Source of the DNA: Arthrobacter tumbae
Lineage (GTDB): Bacteria; Actinomycetota; Actinomycetes; Actinomycetales; Micrococcaceae
Direction of reading: 5' to 3'
Assembly: GCF_016907495.1 (NCBI RefSeq)
Contig: NZ_JAFBCC010000001.1
Span: 1,798,001-1,862,000 of the forward strand
Length of the DNA: 64,000 nt
Notes under the pieces: generated by a model
Databases searched by the model: none
What the model saw: only the letters and a program-made list of their open reading frames with translations
Told to the model about the DNA's origin: nothing
Shown here: positions 1 to 9,280 of the stretch, piece by piece
Layout of the letters: every line of letters begins with the position of its first letter
Position numbering within the stretch: the first letter of the stretch is position 1
Translations under genes and position numbers: made by a program

Positions 1-1
1 A

Positions 2-229
2 TCATCGCTGGCGCGCCGCGCGCGTGTGGCCGCAGGCGTGACGCCGGAGCAGGTGCTGGTGACCATCGGCCGGCGGCTTGTCGAGGTGCAGGTGCGGCCG
101 ACGTCGGGCATCCCCGTAAACAGGGAATCCGTCCAGGCCGCGGTGGAGGACGAGCTTCGCCGGACCGCCATTGATCCCGTGCCGGAAGTCCAGGTGGCAA
201 TCGCGCAGTCGGGGGTGATCGGGCAGTGA
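2..229 (+). CDS. C-terminal fragment of a small protein of an Asp23/AmaP envelope-stress locus (5' truncated)
   Basis: The frame is open to the window edge, so the true start lies outside; a GTG at 26 is internal and need not be the start. The visible 75 or so residues are charged and soluble, with an amphipathic pattern and no membrane segment. The stop overlaps the GTG start of the next gene, so the two are translationally coupled. In actinobacteria such short proteins sit between Asp23/Gls24-family proteins and an AmaP-like membrane anchor. The assignment rests mostly on that context; on its own the fragment is an unknown. Confidence 0.5.
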   Translation, partial: SSLARRARVAAGVTPEQVLVTIGRRLVEVQVRPTSGIPVNRESVQAAVEDELRRTAIDPVPEVQVAIAQSGVIGQ

Positions 230-834
230 ACCAGACTCCGCGGACCATCAACCGCATCCTGCTCGCGCTGTTCGGGCTGGTACTGATGCTCGCCGGTGCC
301 CTGGCCATGGCGCTCGTTGTGCCCGCCGTTGCCCGCTGGTGGCAGTCAACGGCTGCGCAGGCCGGTCAGTGGATCAGTAACGCCCTGACGGCCACCACCC
401 TCCCCGGCCAGCGGGACAGCTGGCTCTGGATCGTTGTAGCCCTGCTGATGGTGCTGCTGATCATCCTCATGTTCGCCTGGGTGGCGAACCAGGGGAAGGG
501 GCGGTCAGGCACGCTTGCCTATGACGACGACGATCATCCGGTTCCCGGCAGCGTCACGATCAACGCGGCGGTAGCGGAGCAGGCGCTGAAAGCTGCCCTG
601 AATGAGCGGGTGGACCTCGTGAACTCGGCCGTGTCCACCTATGAGTTCCGTGGCCGGCCCGCGCTGAAGGTGAAGGTCTCTCCGCGGCAGGGCGTAGCGC
701 CCTATGTGGTGGCGGAGGAGGTGTCCGCGCTCGTGTCCGCGCTGGATGCCGTACTCGGCGTGCAGACACCGGTGCTGATCAGCATCAGCTCCGGTGCCCG
801 CTCGCGTTTCACGCGCGCCGAGAGGGTGCGCTAG
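226..834 (+). CDS. AmaP-like alkaline-shock membrane anchor protein
   Basis: 202 residues starting at a GTG that overlaps the previous stop. Two hydrophobic helices are visible, about residues 10-34 and 64-86, followed by a cytoplasmic-type soluble domain (about 105-195) with alternating hydrophobic strands and the segment RPALKVKVSPRQGVAPY. Two N-terminal helices plus an Asp23-like tail fit the AmaP/DUF6286-type proteins that tether Asp23 family proteins to the membrane in Gram-positive bacteria. The family is inferred from architecture and neighbour; the exact role here is not established. It ends 29 bp from the convergent glucosidase gene. Confidence 0.6.
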   Translation: MNQTPRTINRILLALFGLVLMLAGALAMALVVPAVARWWQSTAAQAGQWISNALTATTLPGQRDSWLWIVVALLMVLLIILMFAWVANQGKGRSGTLAYDDDDHPVPGSVTINAAVAEQALKAALNERVDLVNSAVSTYEFRGRPALKVKVSPRQGVAPYVVAEEVSALVSALDAVLGVQTPVLISISSGARSRFTRAERVR

Positions 835-862
835 GCGCAGTGCCCGCTCACCGCGCGCGGTG

Positions 863-2608
863 TCAGGACCGCTCGATCCATACCGCGCTGTCCGGCTGCA
901 GCAGCTTGGCGGACCCTGCTTCAGATACGGCATCTTCCGCGCTGGCAATAACGACGACGCCGGCAGGCAGCTCGATGGGCTTCTCGCCCATGTTCGCAAC
1001 CACCAGCACCGAGCCGTTGGTGAGGGCGACCACGCCGCCGCCGGGGCGGTGCTCCGGCGCCCACTCCAGCGATCCGCGCCCCAGTCCACGCGACGAGCGC
1101 TCGGTCAGCGCTGACTTCACCAACTCGTGCACTGAGCCGGGACGGTCAACCTGCATGTCCGCTACGTACGCCGCGAAGCCGGCGGGCTGGGGCAGCCAGG
1201 GGGCGGCGCCGTCGTCGTCGGTCTGATCTTCCGGGCTGTCGCTGAAGCCGAAGCCCGGCGCGTCAGCTTTCCACGGAAGGGGAACCCGGCAGCCGTCGCG
1301 GCCGCGTTCGACGCCCTCGGTCCGGAAGAACGCCGGGTCCTGGCGGACGGTGTCATCCAGCAGGGTGTGCTCGGGCAGGCCGAGCTCGTCTCCCTGGTAG
1401 AGGTAGGCGGACCCGGGCAGCGCCAGCATGGTCAGAATCCCCGCACGTCCGCGGCGCAGGCCCAGCGCCTCGTCAGGCTGCTCATCCTGCGGCCCGACGC
1501 CCTTGGGAAGCTGCGTGGGGTCCTGCAGGCCGAAGCGCGTGGTGTGCCGGACGGTGTCGTGGTTGGAGAGGACCCAGGTGCTGGGTGCGCCGACGTTGCC
1601 CGCCTGCGCAAGGGACTCGGTGATGCTTGCGCTCAGGCGCTTCGCATCCCAACCGGCGCGCAGGAAGTCGAAGTTGAAGGCCTGCTGCATCTCGTCGGGA
1701 CGGACGTAGTGGAAGAGGCGCTCGGCCGGTTCCACCCACGCTTCCGCCACAAGCATGCGGTCGCCGGGGTATTCGGCCAGGACACGGTTCCAGTCGCGGT
1801 AGATCGCGTGGACGCCCGGCTGGTCGAAGTACGGCGGAGTCGGTTCGGTCGCCGCTGCTTCCTCCACCGCGTCCGGGTTATGCACGTCTCCCACCATGCT
1901 CTCGCGGCCGGCCCAGTCGGGGAGTCCCTCTGCCTTGACCAGGCCGTGCGCCACGTCGATTCGGAAGCCGTCCACGCCGCGGTCCAGCCAGAAACGCAGG
2001 ACGGAGATCATCTCCTCGTGGACCTCGGGGTTTTCCCAGTTCAGGTCCGGCTGCTTCGTGTCGAAGAGGTGCAGGTACCACTGCCCGTCCTCGACACGCG
2101 TCCAGGCATTTCCGCCGAAGATGGACTGCCAATTGTTCGGAGGGAGTTCGCCGTTCCCGCCGCGACCCTCCCGGAACATGTAACGGTTGCGCTCGCTGGA
2201 ACCCTTCGGAGAGCGCAGGGCAGCCTGGAACCACGCGTGCTCGTCCGAGGTGTGGTTGGGCACCAGGTCGACGATCACCTTGAGTCCGCGCCCATGTGCG
2301 TCGGCGAGCATGGAGTCGAAGTCAGCGAGGGTGCCGAAGCGGGGATCCACGTCGCGGTAATCAGCGACATCGTAGCCGGCGTCCGCCTGGGGTGAGACGT
2401 AGAACGGCGAAAGCCAGACGGCGTTGACACCGAGGTTCTGAAGGTAGGGGAGCTTGCTGGTGATGCCGTGCAGGTCACCCATGCCGTCGTTGTTTCCGTC
2501 GGCGAACGAGCGGGGATAGATCTGGTAGATCACGGCGTCTTCCCACCAGGCCACATCACGGCGGTCCTGAACCGGTCGGGCGGGGGATGAGAGATCTGAG
2601 GCGGTCAT
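863..2608 (-). CDS. Alpha-glucosidase, glycoside hydrolase family 13
   Basis: 581 residues with the GH13 (beta/alpha)8 motifs in order: VIYQIYPRSFADGNNDGMGD near the N-terminus, DLVPNHTSDEHAWF (region I), GFRIDVAHG with the nucleophile Asp near 217 (region II), MLVAEAW with the acid/base Glu near 287 (region III) and LSNHDTVRH with the third Asp near 351 (region IV). No signal peptide, so it acts in the cytoplasm on imported alpha-glucosides such as maltose, sucrose or trehalose-like disaccharides; the exact substrate cannot be read from sequence. It is divergent from the binding-protein/permease operon and shares the 160 bp control region with the LacI-type operator. The start ATG matches the normal N-terminus of the family. 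Confidence 0.92.
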   Translation of the reverse strand: MTASDLSSPARPVQDRRDVAWWEDAVIYQIYPRSFADGNNDGMGDLHGITSKLPYLQNLGVNAVWLSPFYVSPQADAGYDVADYRDVDPRFGTLADFDSMLADAHGRGLKVIVDLVPNHTSDEHAWFQAALRSPKGSSERNRYMFREGRGGNGELPPNNWQSIFGGNAWTRVEDGQWYLHLFDTKQPDLNWENPEVHEEMISVLRFWLDRGVDGFRIDVAHGLVKAEGLPDWAGRESMVGDVHNPDAVEEAAATEPTPPYFDQPGVHAIYRDWNRVLAEYPGDRMLVAEAWVEPAERLFHYVRPDEMQQAFNFDFLRAGWDAKRLSASITESLAQAGNVGAPSTWVLSNHDTVRHTTRFGLQDPTQLPKGVGPQDEQPDEALGLRRGRAGILTMLALPGSAYLYQGDELGLPEHTLLDDTVRQDPAFFRTEGVERGRDGCRVPLPWKADAPGFGFSDSPEDQTDDDGAAPWLPQPAGFAAYVADMQVDRPGSVHELVKSALTERSSRGLGRGSLEWAPEHRPGGGVVALTNGSVLVVANMGEKPIELPAGVVVIASAEDAVSEAGSAKLLQPDSAVWIERS

Positions 2609-2673
2609 GGGGCTCCTCTGCAGGACGATGGGTCACGATTGGATATCGACGGGGCGGTCCGGTGCGCTGGGTG

Positions 2674-2702
2674 TTGCAGATCACAACGTAAGCGCTTACT
2701 TT
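2674..2702 (+). promoter_or_regulatory. Promoter and LacI-type operator of the alpha-glucoside operon
   Basis: A perfect 12 bp palindrome GTAAGCGCTTAC lies at 2688-2699, with the central CG typical of LacI/GalR operators. It overlaps a plausible sigma-70 promoter: -35 TTGCAG at 2674-2679, 17 bp spacer, -10 TACTTT at 2697-2702. Binding there would block transcription of the binding-protein gene at 2771 and could also affect the divergent glucosidase. The LacI-family gene at 6134 in the same operon is the obvious candidate regulator (inference). Confidence 0.75.
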
Positions 2703-2770
2703 GATGGTATCAAGAGGCAAGGCGGCGGTAATCTTCCAGTGCCCAGCTGCCGGACAAAGGAGTCATTTTC

Positions 2771-4123
2771 ATGGCGATTATTCGCGGTAACAAAGCGGTG
2801 CTGCCAGTGGCCGCACTGAGCGTGCTGGTTCTTACACTCTCTGCCTGTGGATCAGGTAGCGAGGGCGAAGGAGGAGGCGGTGACGAGCCGACCGCCGATT
2901 GCGCCGCCTACGAGGAGTACGGAACCTTCGACGGTGAAGAGGTGAGCGTCTACTCGACCATCGTTGACATTGAAGCAGAGCGCCTTGAGAACTCATGGGC
3001 AGACTTCACCGAATGCACCGGCGTCGAGGTTGTGTATGAGGGCTCGAAGGAATTCGAAACCCAGATCGGCGTCCGTTCGCAGGCCGGCAATCCGCCGGAC
3101 ATCGCCGTCTTCCCGCAGCCCGGTCTGCTTGCAGCCGAGGTTGCCAGCGGCAACGTCCTGCCTGCCCCCGATGCAGTCGAAGCTCTCGTCGACGAGAACT
3201 GGTCCGAGGACTGGAAGGGCTACGGCACGGTAGACGGTGAGTTCTACGGTGCTCCGATGCTCGCCAATGTGAAGGGCTACGTCTGGTATTCCCCGGCGAC
3301 GTTCGAAGAGAACGGGTGGGCGATCCCTGAAACCCTGGACGACATGATGACCCTCACCGAGGACATCGCTGCCGATGGAACCATGAAGCCGTGGTGTGCA
3401 GGTTTTGAATCCGGTGAAGCCACGGGCTGGCCGGGCACCGACTGGGTTGAGGATTATGTCCTCCGCCAGGCCGGACCTGAGGTCTATGACCAGTGGGTGA
3501 ATCACGAGATTCCGTTCAATGACCCCCAGATCGTGGAGGCTTTCGATTCTGTCGGTGAAATCCTGAAGAACGACGAATACGTCAACGGCGGCTTCGGCGA
3601 CGTCCGCTCCATCCTGACCACCCCGTTCGCTGATGCCGGCCAGCCGGTACTCGACGGCGCATGCGCCATGCATCATCAGGCATCCTTCCAGGCCGTCAAC
3701 TGGCCTGAAGGAACCGAGATTGCCGAAGACGGAGACGTCTGGGCATTCATGACGCCGGGTGTCGAGGCAGGCAGCAATGCCATCACCGGTGGTGGCGAGA
3801 TCATCGCCGCATACTCGGATGAGCCTGCGGTTGTTGCCTTCCAGACGTTCATGGCTTCTGCTGAGTTCGCGAACAACCGTGTTTCCGAGGGTGCTGCCAT
3901 CAGCGCCAACCAGGCGCTCGATGCGTCACTTGCGCAGAACCCGCTGGACCGCCAGTCCATCGAGCTGCTGCAGGACGAGAATACGGTGTTCCGCTTTGAT
4001 GGCTCCGATCTGATGCCGGGTGCCGTTGGCGCCAACTCCTTCTGGAGCGGCATCGTCGAATGGATCAATGGCACGCCGACCGACGAAGTGGTCGACACCA
4101 TCGAAAGCAGCTGGCCCCAGTAG
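2771..4123 (+). CDS. ABC transporter substrate-binding lipoprotein for alpha-glucosides (family 1)
   Basis: 450 residues. The N-terminus is a lipoprotein signal ending in the lipobox LSAC with Cys26, so the mature protein is anchored on the outer face of the membrane. A Gly/Glu-rich linker follows, then a type 1 extracellular solute-binding fold (GNPPDIAVFPQPGLLA, PWCAGFESGEATGWPGTDW). The closest remembered relatives are AglE-type alpha-glucoside binding proteins, which agrees with the divergent alpha-glucosidase. A good Shine-Dalgarno, AAAGGAG, precedes the ATG. A strong hairpin just downstream separates it from the permease genes, probably giving an excess of binding protein. Confidence 0.9.
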   Translation: MAIIRGNKAVLPVAALSVLVLTLSACGSGSEGEGGGGDEPTADCAAYEEYGTFDGEEVSVYSTIVDIEAERLENSWADFTECTGVEVVYEGSKEFETQIGVRSQAGNPPDIAVFPQPGLLAAEVASGNVLPAPDAVEALVDENWSEDWKGYGTVDGEFYGAPMLANVKGYVWYSPATFEENGWAIPETLDDMMTLTEDIAADGTMKPWCAGFESGEATGWPGTDWVEDYVLRQAGPEVYDQWVNHEIPFNDPQIVEAFDSVGEILKNDEYVNGGFGDVRSILTTPFADAGQPVLDGACAMHHQASFQAVNWPEGTEIAEDGDVWAFMTPGVEAGSNAITGGGEIIAAYSDEPAVVAFQTFMASAEFANNRVSEGAAISANQALDASLAQNPLDRQSIELLQDENTVFRFDGSDLMPGAVGANSFWSGIVEWINGTPTDEVVDTIESSWPQ

Positions 4124-4132
4124 TTCCTTTTT

Positions 4133-4170
4133 CAGACCCGGCGTTCCACAGTAGTGGGACGCCGGGTCTG
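4133..4170 (+). terminator. Intra-operon hairpin between binding protein and permease genes
   Basis: The arms 4133-4148 and 4155-4170 pair over 16 bp with one G-U pair and a 6 nt loop. The hairpin lies 10 bp after the binding-protein stop and 39 bp before the permease start. There is no clear T-tract, so it is more likely a partial terminator or mRNA-stabilising 3' end than a full stop; such elements commonly set binding protein above permease level. Confidence 0.7.
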
Positions 4171-4208
4171 TCCTGAAATCTAACCGCACCCAGCAAGGAG
4201 GCTGCGCT

Positions 4209-5174
4209 ATGGAGGATCTCGGCGAGAAATTCCTGCAGGTGGTGATCGCCATGGCGATCTTCGCCGCCGTCATCGGGATCATCATGCTGCTGGTGGACCG
4301 TGCGCCCAAATCGTTTCGCGACAAGGCGACGATCATCGGGTTTCTGGCACCCGCTGCAATACTGTTGATCGTCGGCATGGTCTGGCCCGCGTTGCAGACC
4401 ACCTTCCTCGCTTTCACCGACCGTGACGGCAACATCAACGGCATCGACAATTTCATCTGGATGTTCACCGAGCCGACCGCCCTGGTCACCCTCCGGAACA
4501 CCGTCCTATGGGTGATTCTCGTGCCTACCATTTCCACGATCATCGGCCTCGTCTATGCCGTCTTCATCGACAAGGCCCACGGCGAGAGGGTGCTGAAGGC
4601 GCTGGTCTTCATGCCGATGGCCATCTCCATGGTGGGCGCGGGCATCATCTGGAACTTCATGTATGCCTTCCGCGGCTCGGAACAGGAGCAGATCGGGCTG
4701 GTCAACCAGATCCTTGTCTGGTTTGGCGGCGAACCGCGCCAGTTCCTGCTTGACGCACCGGGGAACACCTTCTTCCTGATCGCCGTCATGGTCTGGATCC
4801 AGGTGGGCTTCGCCATGGTGATTCTCTCCGCCGCCATCAAAGGTATTCCGGCGGACATCGTGGAGGCATCGCGCCTGGACGGTGCGACTGCCTGGCAGCA
4901 GTTTTGGAGCATCACCATTCCGTCAATCCGCGGAGCGCTGGTGGTGGTGATCACCACCATCACGATCATCACGCTGAAGGTATTCGACATTGTGCGGACC
5001 ATGACCGCCGGAAACTATGACACCTCCGTGATCGCCAATGAGATGTACACGCAGGCATTCCGGGCCAACGAACCAGGCCGGGGTGCGGCACTGGCGCTGA
5101 TCCTGTTCCTGATGGTGCTGCCCGTGGTCATCTACAACGCCCGCGTGCTCAAGAAGCAGAAGGAAATCCGATGA
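4209..5174 (+). CDS. Sugar ABC transporter permease, MalF/AglF type
   Basis: 321 residues with about seven hydrophobic helices; the N-terminal helix (about 10-34) is followed by a short charged loop and the core of a binding-protein-dependent permease. The cytoplasmic EAA loop is visible as VEASRLDGATAWQQFWSIT (about residues 217-236), the contact site for the ATPase. The ATG follows an excellent AAGGAGG. The stop overlaps the next permease start by 4 bp. It forms the transmembrane channel with the following gene; the ATPase is not encoded nearby. Confidence 0.9.
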   Translation: MEDLGEKFLQVVIAMAIFAAVIGIIMLLVDRAPKSFRDKATIIGFLAPAAILLIVGMVWPALQTTFLAFTDRDGNINGIDNFIWMFTEPTALVTLRNTVLWVILVPTISTIIGLVYAVFIDKAHGERVLKALVFMPMAISMVGAGIIWNFMYAFRGSEQEQIGLVNQILVWFGGEPRQFLLDAPGNTFFLIAVMVWIQVGFAMVILSAAIKGIPADIVEASRLDGATAWQQFWSITIPSIRGALVVVITTITIITLKVFDIVRTMTAGNYDTSVIANEMYTQAFRANEPGRGAALALILFLMVLPVVIYNARVLKKQKEIR

Positions 5175-6127
5175 CTTCGACACCAGCCGTTCCAGCCATG
5201 GGCACCACAGAAACCGGGGAAGACACTGCGATACAGCCCCCCATCGCCCGCCGGGTGAAGCAGCGTCTGACGTCACGCGGCGCCACCATCGCCGCCGTGA
5301 TCATCGCTGTCATCTGGACCGTACCGACTGCCGGGCTGTTCATCTCCTCGTTCAGACCGGAAGAGAACATCAACCAGAATGGTTGGTGGAACGTGCTCTC
5401 GAACTTCGAGTTCACGCTCGACAACTACGCGGACGTCCTGGTCTCGGGCGGCAGCCAGTCGCCGAACCTTGGCCAGTACTTCATCAACTCCCTGGCAATC
5501 GTCATTCCGGCGACGCTGATTCCCCTGGTGATCGCCTCCATGGCCGCGTACATCTTCGCGTGGAGCCGGTTCCGCGGGAAAGACACTTTGTTCGTGTTCA
5601 TCTTCGCCCTGCAGATTATTCCGCTGCAGATGGCGCTGATTCCGTTGCTCACACTGTTCGTAAACCTGAAGATCGGCGAGTTTCAGCTCCTTCCCTCCGG
5701 ATCCTACGCACAGCTGTGGATTGCGCACACGATCTTCGCGCTGCCGCTGGCCATCTTCCTGCTGCACAACTTCATCGCGGAGATTCCCGGCGAAGTGATC
5801 GAGGCGGCAAGGGTGGACGGCGCCGGACACGCCACCATCTTCTGGCGGATCATCATCCCGCTATCGGTGCCGGCGCTCGCGTCCTACGCCATCTTCCAGT
5901 TCCTGTGGGTCTGGAATGACCTGCTGGTGGCGTTGGTGTTTTCCGGAGGTACGGGCGACGTCGCGCCGATCACGCAGCGGCTCGCCGAGCTCACCGGTAC
6001 CCGCGGCGGCGAATGGCACCGCCTCACTGCCGGCGCCTTCGTGTCGATGATCGTCCCGCTGCTGGTCTTCTTCGGACTGCAGAGGTACTTCGTCCGGGGT
6101 CTGCTGGCGGGTGGCCTCAAGGGCTGA
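5171..6127 (+). CDS. Sugar ABC transporter permease, MalG/AglG type
   Basis: 318 residues, six or so membrane helices, a long extracytoplasmic segment after helix 1 (FRPEENINQNGWW...), and the EAA loop VIEAARVDGAGHATIFWRII near residues 213-232. It is translationally coupled to the MalF-type permease by an ATGA overlap. Together they make the importer core for the lipoprotein at 2771. The substrate is inferred from the adjacent glucosidase. Confidence 0.9.
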   Translation: MTSTPAVPAMGTTETGEDTAIQPPIARRVKQRLTSRGATIAAVIIAVIWTVPTAGLFISSFRPEENINQNGWWNVLSNFEFTLDNYADVLVSGGSQSPNLGQYFINSLAIVIPATLIPLVIASMAAYIFAWSRFRGKDTLFVFIFALQIIPLQMALIPLLTLFVNLKIGEFQLLPSGSYAQLWIAHTIFALPLAIFLLHNFIAEIPGEVIEAARVDGAGHATIFWRIIIPLSVPALASYAIFQFLWVWNDLLVALVFSGGTGDVAPITQRLAELTGTRGGEWHRLTAGAFVSMIVPLLVFFGLQRYFVRGLLAGGLKG

Positions 6128-6133
6128 TGCATC

Positions 6134-7144
6134 GTGACCGGCATCGAGGATGTTGCGGTAGCCACGGGCGTTTCAACCGCGACCGTGTCGCGCGCCCTGC
6201 GGGGCCTGGCCGGAGTTTCGGCCGGGACCCGCGCCCGGGTACTGAGTGCCGCCCAGGAACTCGGGTACGTGCCGTCGTCGGCGGCGTCCGGTCTGGCCTC
6301 CGGACGCACCATGGCGATGGGCGTGCTGCTGCCCCTCATTGAGCGCTGGTATTTCTCCGCCGTGCTGGAGGGGGTTGACCGTCAACTCAGGGCCGCGGGC
6401 TATGACCTCATTGTCTTCAGCCTCGGCGGAACGGGAGTCAACCGGGAACGCGTGTTCCACCGTTCCATCCTCCGAAAGCGGATCGATGCCCTTCTGGTCA
6501 TGTGCATGGAACTCACGGAAGACGAGCATCGTGCCTTGCGTGAGTTGGAATCGCCCACCATTGTGGTGGGCGGTTCCGTCCAGGGGGTGCGGCACGTCGG
6601 CATCGACGACGGCGCGGCTGTGCGGGACGCCGTCGAGCACCTGATTTCGCTCGGCCACACCAGGATCGGGCACGTGCGCGGAGGTGGTGCTTTCGGTCTC
6701 TACTTCGAGGTTCCCCGCATCCGCGAAGAGTCATACCTGGCAACCATGGCCGCCCACGGATTGCCCCTTCGGGATGAATGGTCCGTGTTCGGCGACTTCC
6801 GCTTCGGCGAGGCCAAGCTCGCCGTGAAGCGGATGCTCTCCACCGTGGCTGAGCGTCCCACAGCACTGTTCTGCTCCTCCGATGAAATGGCCTTCGGCGC
6901 GCTGATGGCGGCCTCCGAGCTCGGCATCAGGGTGCCTGAGGAACTCTCGATCGTGGGCATCGACGACCACGAGTTCGCGGAACCCATGGGCCTCACCACT
7001 GTGCGGCAGGTGCCTGAGGAGCAGGGAGCGTTCGCCGCGGAACTCCTCCTCAGTGAACTGGAGGGGGTACTGCCCGTGCTGAATCCGCCCACGCAACCGC
7101 ATGAGCTCATCCGGCGCAGCTCGACGGGCCCGGCGCCCCGCTAG
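6134..7144 (+). CDS. LacI-family transcriptional repressor of the alpha-glucoside operon
   Basis: 336 residues starting at GTG 6134, with AAGGG about 10 nt upstream. The N-terminal helix-turn-helix and hinge are classical: IEDVAVATGVSTATVSRAL followed by the hinge region to about residue 60. The rest is a periplasmic-binding-protein-like effector domain (VGGSVQGVRHVGIDDG, IVGIDDHEFAEPMGLTTVRQ). It starts 6 bp after the permease stop, so it is probably co-transcribed and autoregulated through the palindrome at 2688-2699. The effector is presumably the transported sugar or a derivative. Confidence 0.92.
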   Translation: MTGIEDVAVATGVSTATVSRALRGLAGVSAGTRARVLSAAQELGYVPSSAASGLASGRTMAMGVLLPLIERWYFSAVLEGVDRQLRAAGYDLIVFSLGGTGVNRERVFHRSILRKRIDALLVMCMELTEDEHRALRELESPTIVVGGSVQGVRHVGIDDGAAVRDAVEHLISLGHTRIGHVRGGGAFGLYFEVPRIREESYLATMAAHGLPLRDEWSVFGDFRFGEAKLAVKRMLSTVAERPTALFCSSDEMAFGALMAASELGIRVPEELSIVGIDDHEFAEPMGLTTVRQVPEEQGAFAAELLLSELEGVLPVLNPPTQPHELIRRSSTGPAPR

Positions 7145-7187
7145 CTGCGGCCGTTCCTGCTGGGTTTGGGTCGCTACGCTGGTACGC

Positions 7188-7961
7188 ATGGCTACTGAAC
7201 TCCTCTACCTTGACGATTTCGATGTCCTTACCGCCCCGGCAACCGTCATTTCGGTGTCCGTTCTCGAGGACGGCAGGCTGGACGTCGTGCTGGACCGCAC
7301 CTGTTTCTACCCCCGCGGCGGCGGACAGGACTGGGACACCGGCATCATCCGCGCCGGCGATGCCGCTTCCCGGGTCGAGGAGGTGCGCCTCGACGAGCAT
7401 GGGGTCGTTCACCACCTGGGTGCCGGGGAAGCGCCGGGTGTTGCAGTGTCAGAAAAGCCGGTCGGTGGGGAGACGGTGTCGGAGGGCGCCGCCGTCGTAC
7501 TGGAAGTGGACTCCGACCGGCGGGCAGTCAACACGCGCCTCCATTCCGCAGGCCACATTGTGGACCTCGCCGTTGAGCGGCTGGGGCTGCCCTGGGTGCC
7601 CGGTAAGGGCGCGCACTATCCGCACATGTCCTTTGTCGAATACTCCGGCGACGTGCCCGGTGAGGTCGAGGAGATCCGGCAGCGCATCGAGCAGGAGGTT
7701 GCGCGGATCATCGGCGAGGGCAGCCGCAACGAGATCCGGTTCATGCCCGTAGCGGACATGGGTAAGTACTGCCGGCACGTTCCGGACAACATCCCCACCA
7801 ACAAGCCCGCGCGGATCGTGCTCTACAACCAGACGTTCGGCGTGCCGTGCGGTGGGACCCACGTCCGGGATGTCGCTGAGGTCGGCACGCTGAGCATTCC
7901 CAAGATCAAGTCGAAGAAGGGCGTCACCAAGGTGTCGTACGCCGTTGAGGGCGTCAGTTAA
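7188..7961 (+). CDS. Alanyl-tRNA editing protein, AlaX type
   Basis: 257 residues from the ATG at 7188; longer in-frame starts would run into the LacI gene. The zinc-binding motifs of the AlaRS/ThrRS second additional domain are both visible: LHSAGH (His119 and His123) and CGGTH near residue 222. These hydrolyse mischarged Ser- or Gly-tRNA-Ala in trans. The N-terminal FYPRGGGQDWDTG matches the shared beta-barrel of AlaX-M proteins. It stands alone after the sugar operon and is convergent with the MFS gene. Confidence 0.88.
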   Translation: MATELLYLDDFDVLTAPATVISVSVLEDGRLDVVLDRTCFYPRGGGQDWDTGIIRAGDAASRVEEVRLDEHGVVHHLGAGEAPGVAVSEKPVGGETVSEGAAVVLEVDSDRRAVNTRLHSAGHIVDLAVERLGLPWVPGKGAHYPHMSFVEYSGDVPGEVEEIRQRIEQEVARIIGEGSRNEIRFMPVADMGKYCRHVPDNIPTNKPARIVLYNQTFGVPCGGTHVRDVAEVGTLSIPKIKSKKGVTKVSYAVEGVS

Positions 7962-7963
7962 CG

Positions 7964-9259
7964 TCAGCTCGCCGGGCCGGCGGCGGCGTCGTCAAGCAGG
8001 TCCGCCGCTGACGCCCTCCAAAAAGGCGATAGCGCCAGGATCAGTGCGGCCGCCAGCATGATCGCTGCGGCGGAACCGAGAGCTACGACGGGACCGAACG
8101 CCGTCGCCAGCGCGCCTCCCAGAGGAGCACCGACCACGATCATGCCGCGATTGACGGAACGTCTGGTCGCGCTCATCCGGGCAATCAGCGCGTCCGGGGT
8201 GACTCCCTGCCAGTACCCCATCTCCAGTGGCCCCTCGGCACCCATCGCCAGGCCGAAGAGGAACTGCCCGAGGGCCGCACAGGCGAATGCCGCCCACACC
8301 GCGGGCGGCCAGCTTCCGATGCTCCCGCCGCCCGCCTGACCGGCCGCCACCAGCGGTGCACCAATCACGACGACGACGGCGGCCGGCTGGGCCAGCCTCG
8401 CCGCCACCATGACCCGCCCGGTGCTCCAGCGGTCGCCCCAGCCCGAGGACAGCGTGGTTCCGAGCACCGCACCGATGCCCGCTCCGCCAAGGACGAGGCC
8501 GAGGCCGAGCGCGCCGAGTTGAAGGTCATTCAGGATCAGGGCCGGAAGAACCGTGCCGACCATGGCTGACCCGATGAACCAGACGTGCGAGCTGAGCGCC
8601 AGGGGCCGGAGCATCCGGTGGCCGTAGATCCACCGCAGGCCCTCCGCGATCCTGGTGCGCACCGTCGTCGTACTGGGCTTCGCAGTTCCATGTGAGGGAA
8701 TGGTGAGCAGCACCAGTCCGGACAGGAGGTAACTGAGCGCGTCGATGAGGAGCGCAAAGGGTGCGCTGATGAGGGCGACCACCGCGCCGGCGACTGCGCC
8801 GCCCGAGGCCTGAGCCACTGTCTCGCTCTGCTGGAGGCGGGCGTTCGCGCGGACCAGCTGGGGCCGGGCCACCAGCTGGGGGAGGAAGGACTGGTAGGCG
8901 GCGTCACCGGCCAGCGCCAGCGTTCCGAACAGGAACATCAGCACCACGAGCACCGGAACAGACGCCCACCCCAGCAGGGTGAGAACGCACAGGGCGGCGA
9001 GGATGGCAGCGCGTCCCAGGTCGCCTGCCACCAGCACGGTGCGTCTGCGGAAGCGGTCCACCCAGACGCCCGCCAACAGACCGAACAGCAGGTAGGGAAG
9101 CCAGCGGGCAGCATTGACGGCGCCCTGATCCAGTGCCGTTCCATCCAATGTGACGAGGATGAGCACGGACAGCGCCACAGTGGTGAGATAGGTGCCGAAA
9201 TCCGAGACCGTCGAGGCAGCCCAGAACCGGACGAAGGCGGGATTCCGGCGGAGCTGCAT
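7964..9259 (-). CDS. MFS transporter, probable drug/metabolite exporter
   Basis: 431 residues with about twelve hydrophobic helices and an MFS-type loop 2-3 signature (GLLAGVWVDRFRRRTVL) near residues 57-73. The N-terminal pattern NPAFVRFWAASTVSDFGTYL is typical of the enterobactin-exporter-like (EntS/MFS_3) group in actinobacteria. Substrate unknown. It lies back to back with AlaX (2 bp gap) and begins after the unknown gene at 9281. Confidence 0.8.
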   Translation of the reverse strand: MQLRRNPAFVRFWAASTVSDFGTYLTTVALSVLILVTLDGTALDQGAVNAARWLPYLLFGLLAGVWVDRFRRRTVLVAGDLGRAAILAALCVLTLLGWASVPVLVVLMFLFGTLALAGDAAYQSFLPQLVARPQLVRANARLQQSETVAQASGGAVAGAVVALISAPFALLIDALSYLLSGLVLLTIPSHGTAKPSTTTVRTRIAEGLRWIYGHRMLRPLALSSHVWFIGSAMVGTVLPALILNDLQLGALGLGLVLGGAGIGAVLGTTLSSGWGDRWSTGRVMVAARLAQPAAVVVVIGAPLVAAGQAGGGSIGSWPPAVWAAFACAALGQFLFGLAMGAEGPLEMGYWQGVTPDALIARMSATRRSVNRGMIVVGAPLGGALATAFGPVVALGSAAAIMLAAALILALSPFWRASAADLLDDAAAGPAS

Positions 9260-9280
9260 GCGCTGTGGAGTCCGCCCGGC

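Noticed and set aside
1367..2395. 342-codon open frame on the plus strand
   Set aside because: Lies fully opposite the alpha-glucosidase gene, whose GH13 motifs are unambiguous; typical high-GC antisense frame.
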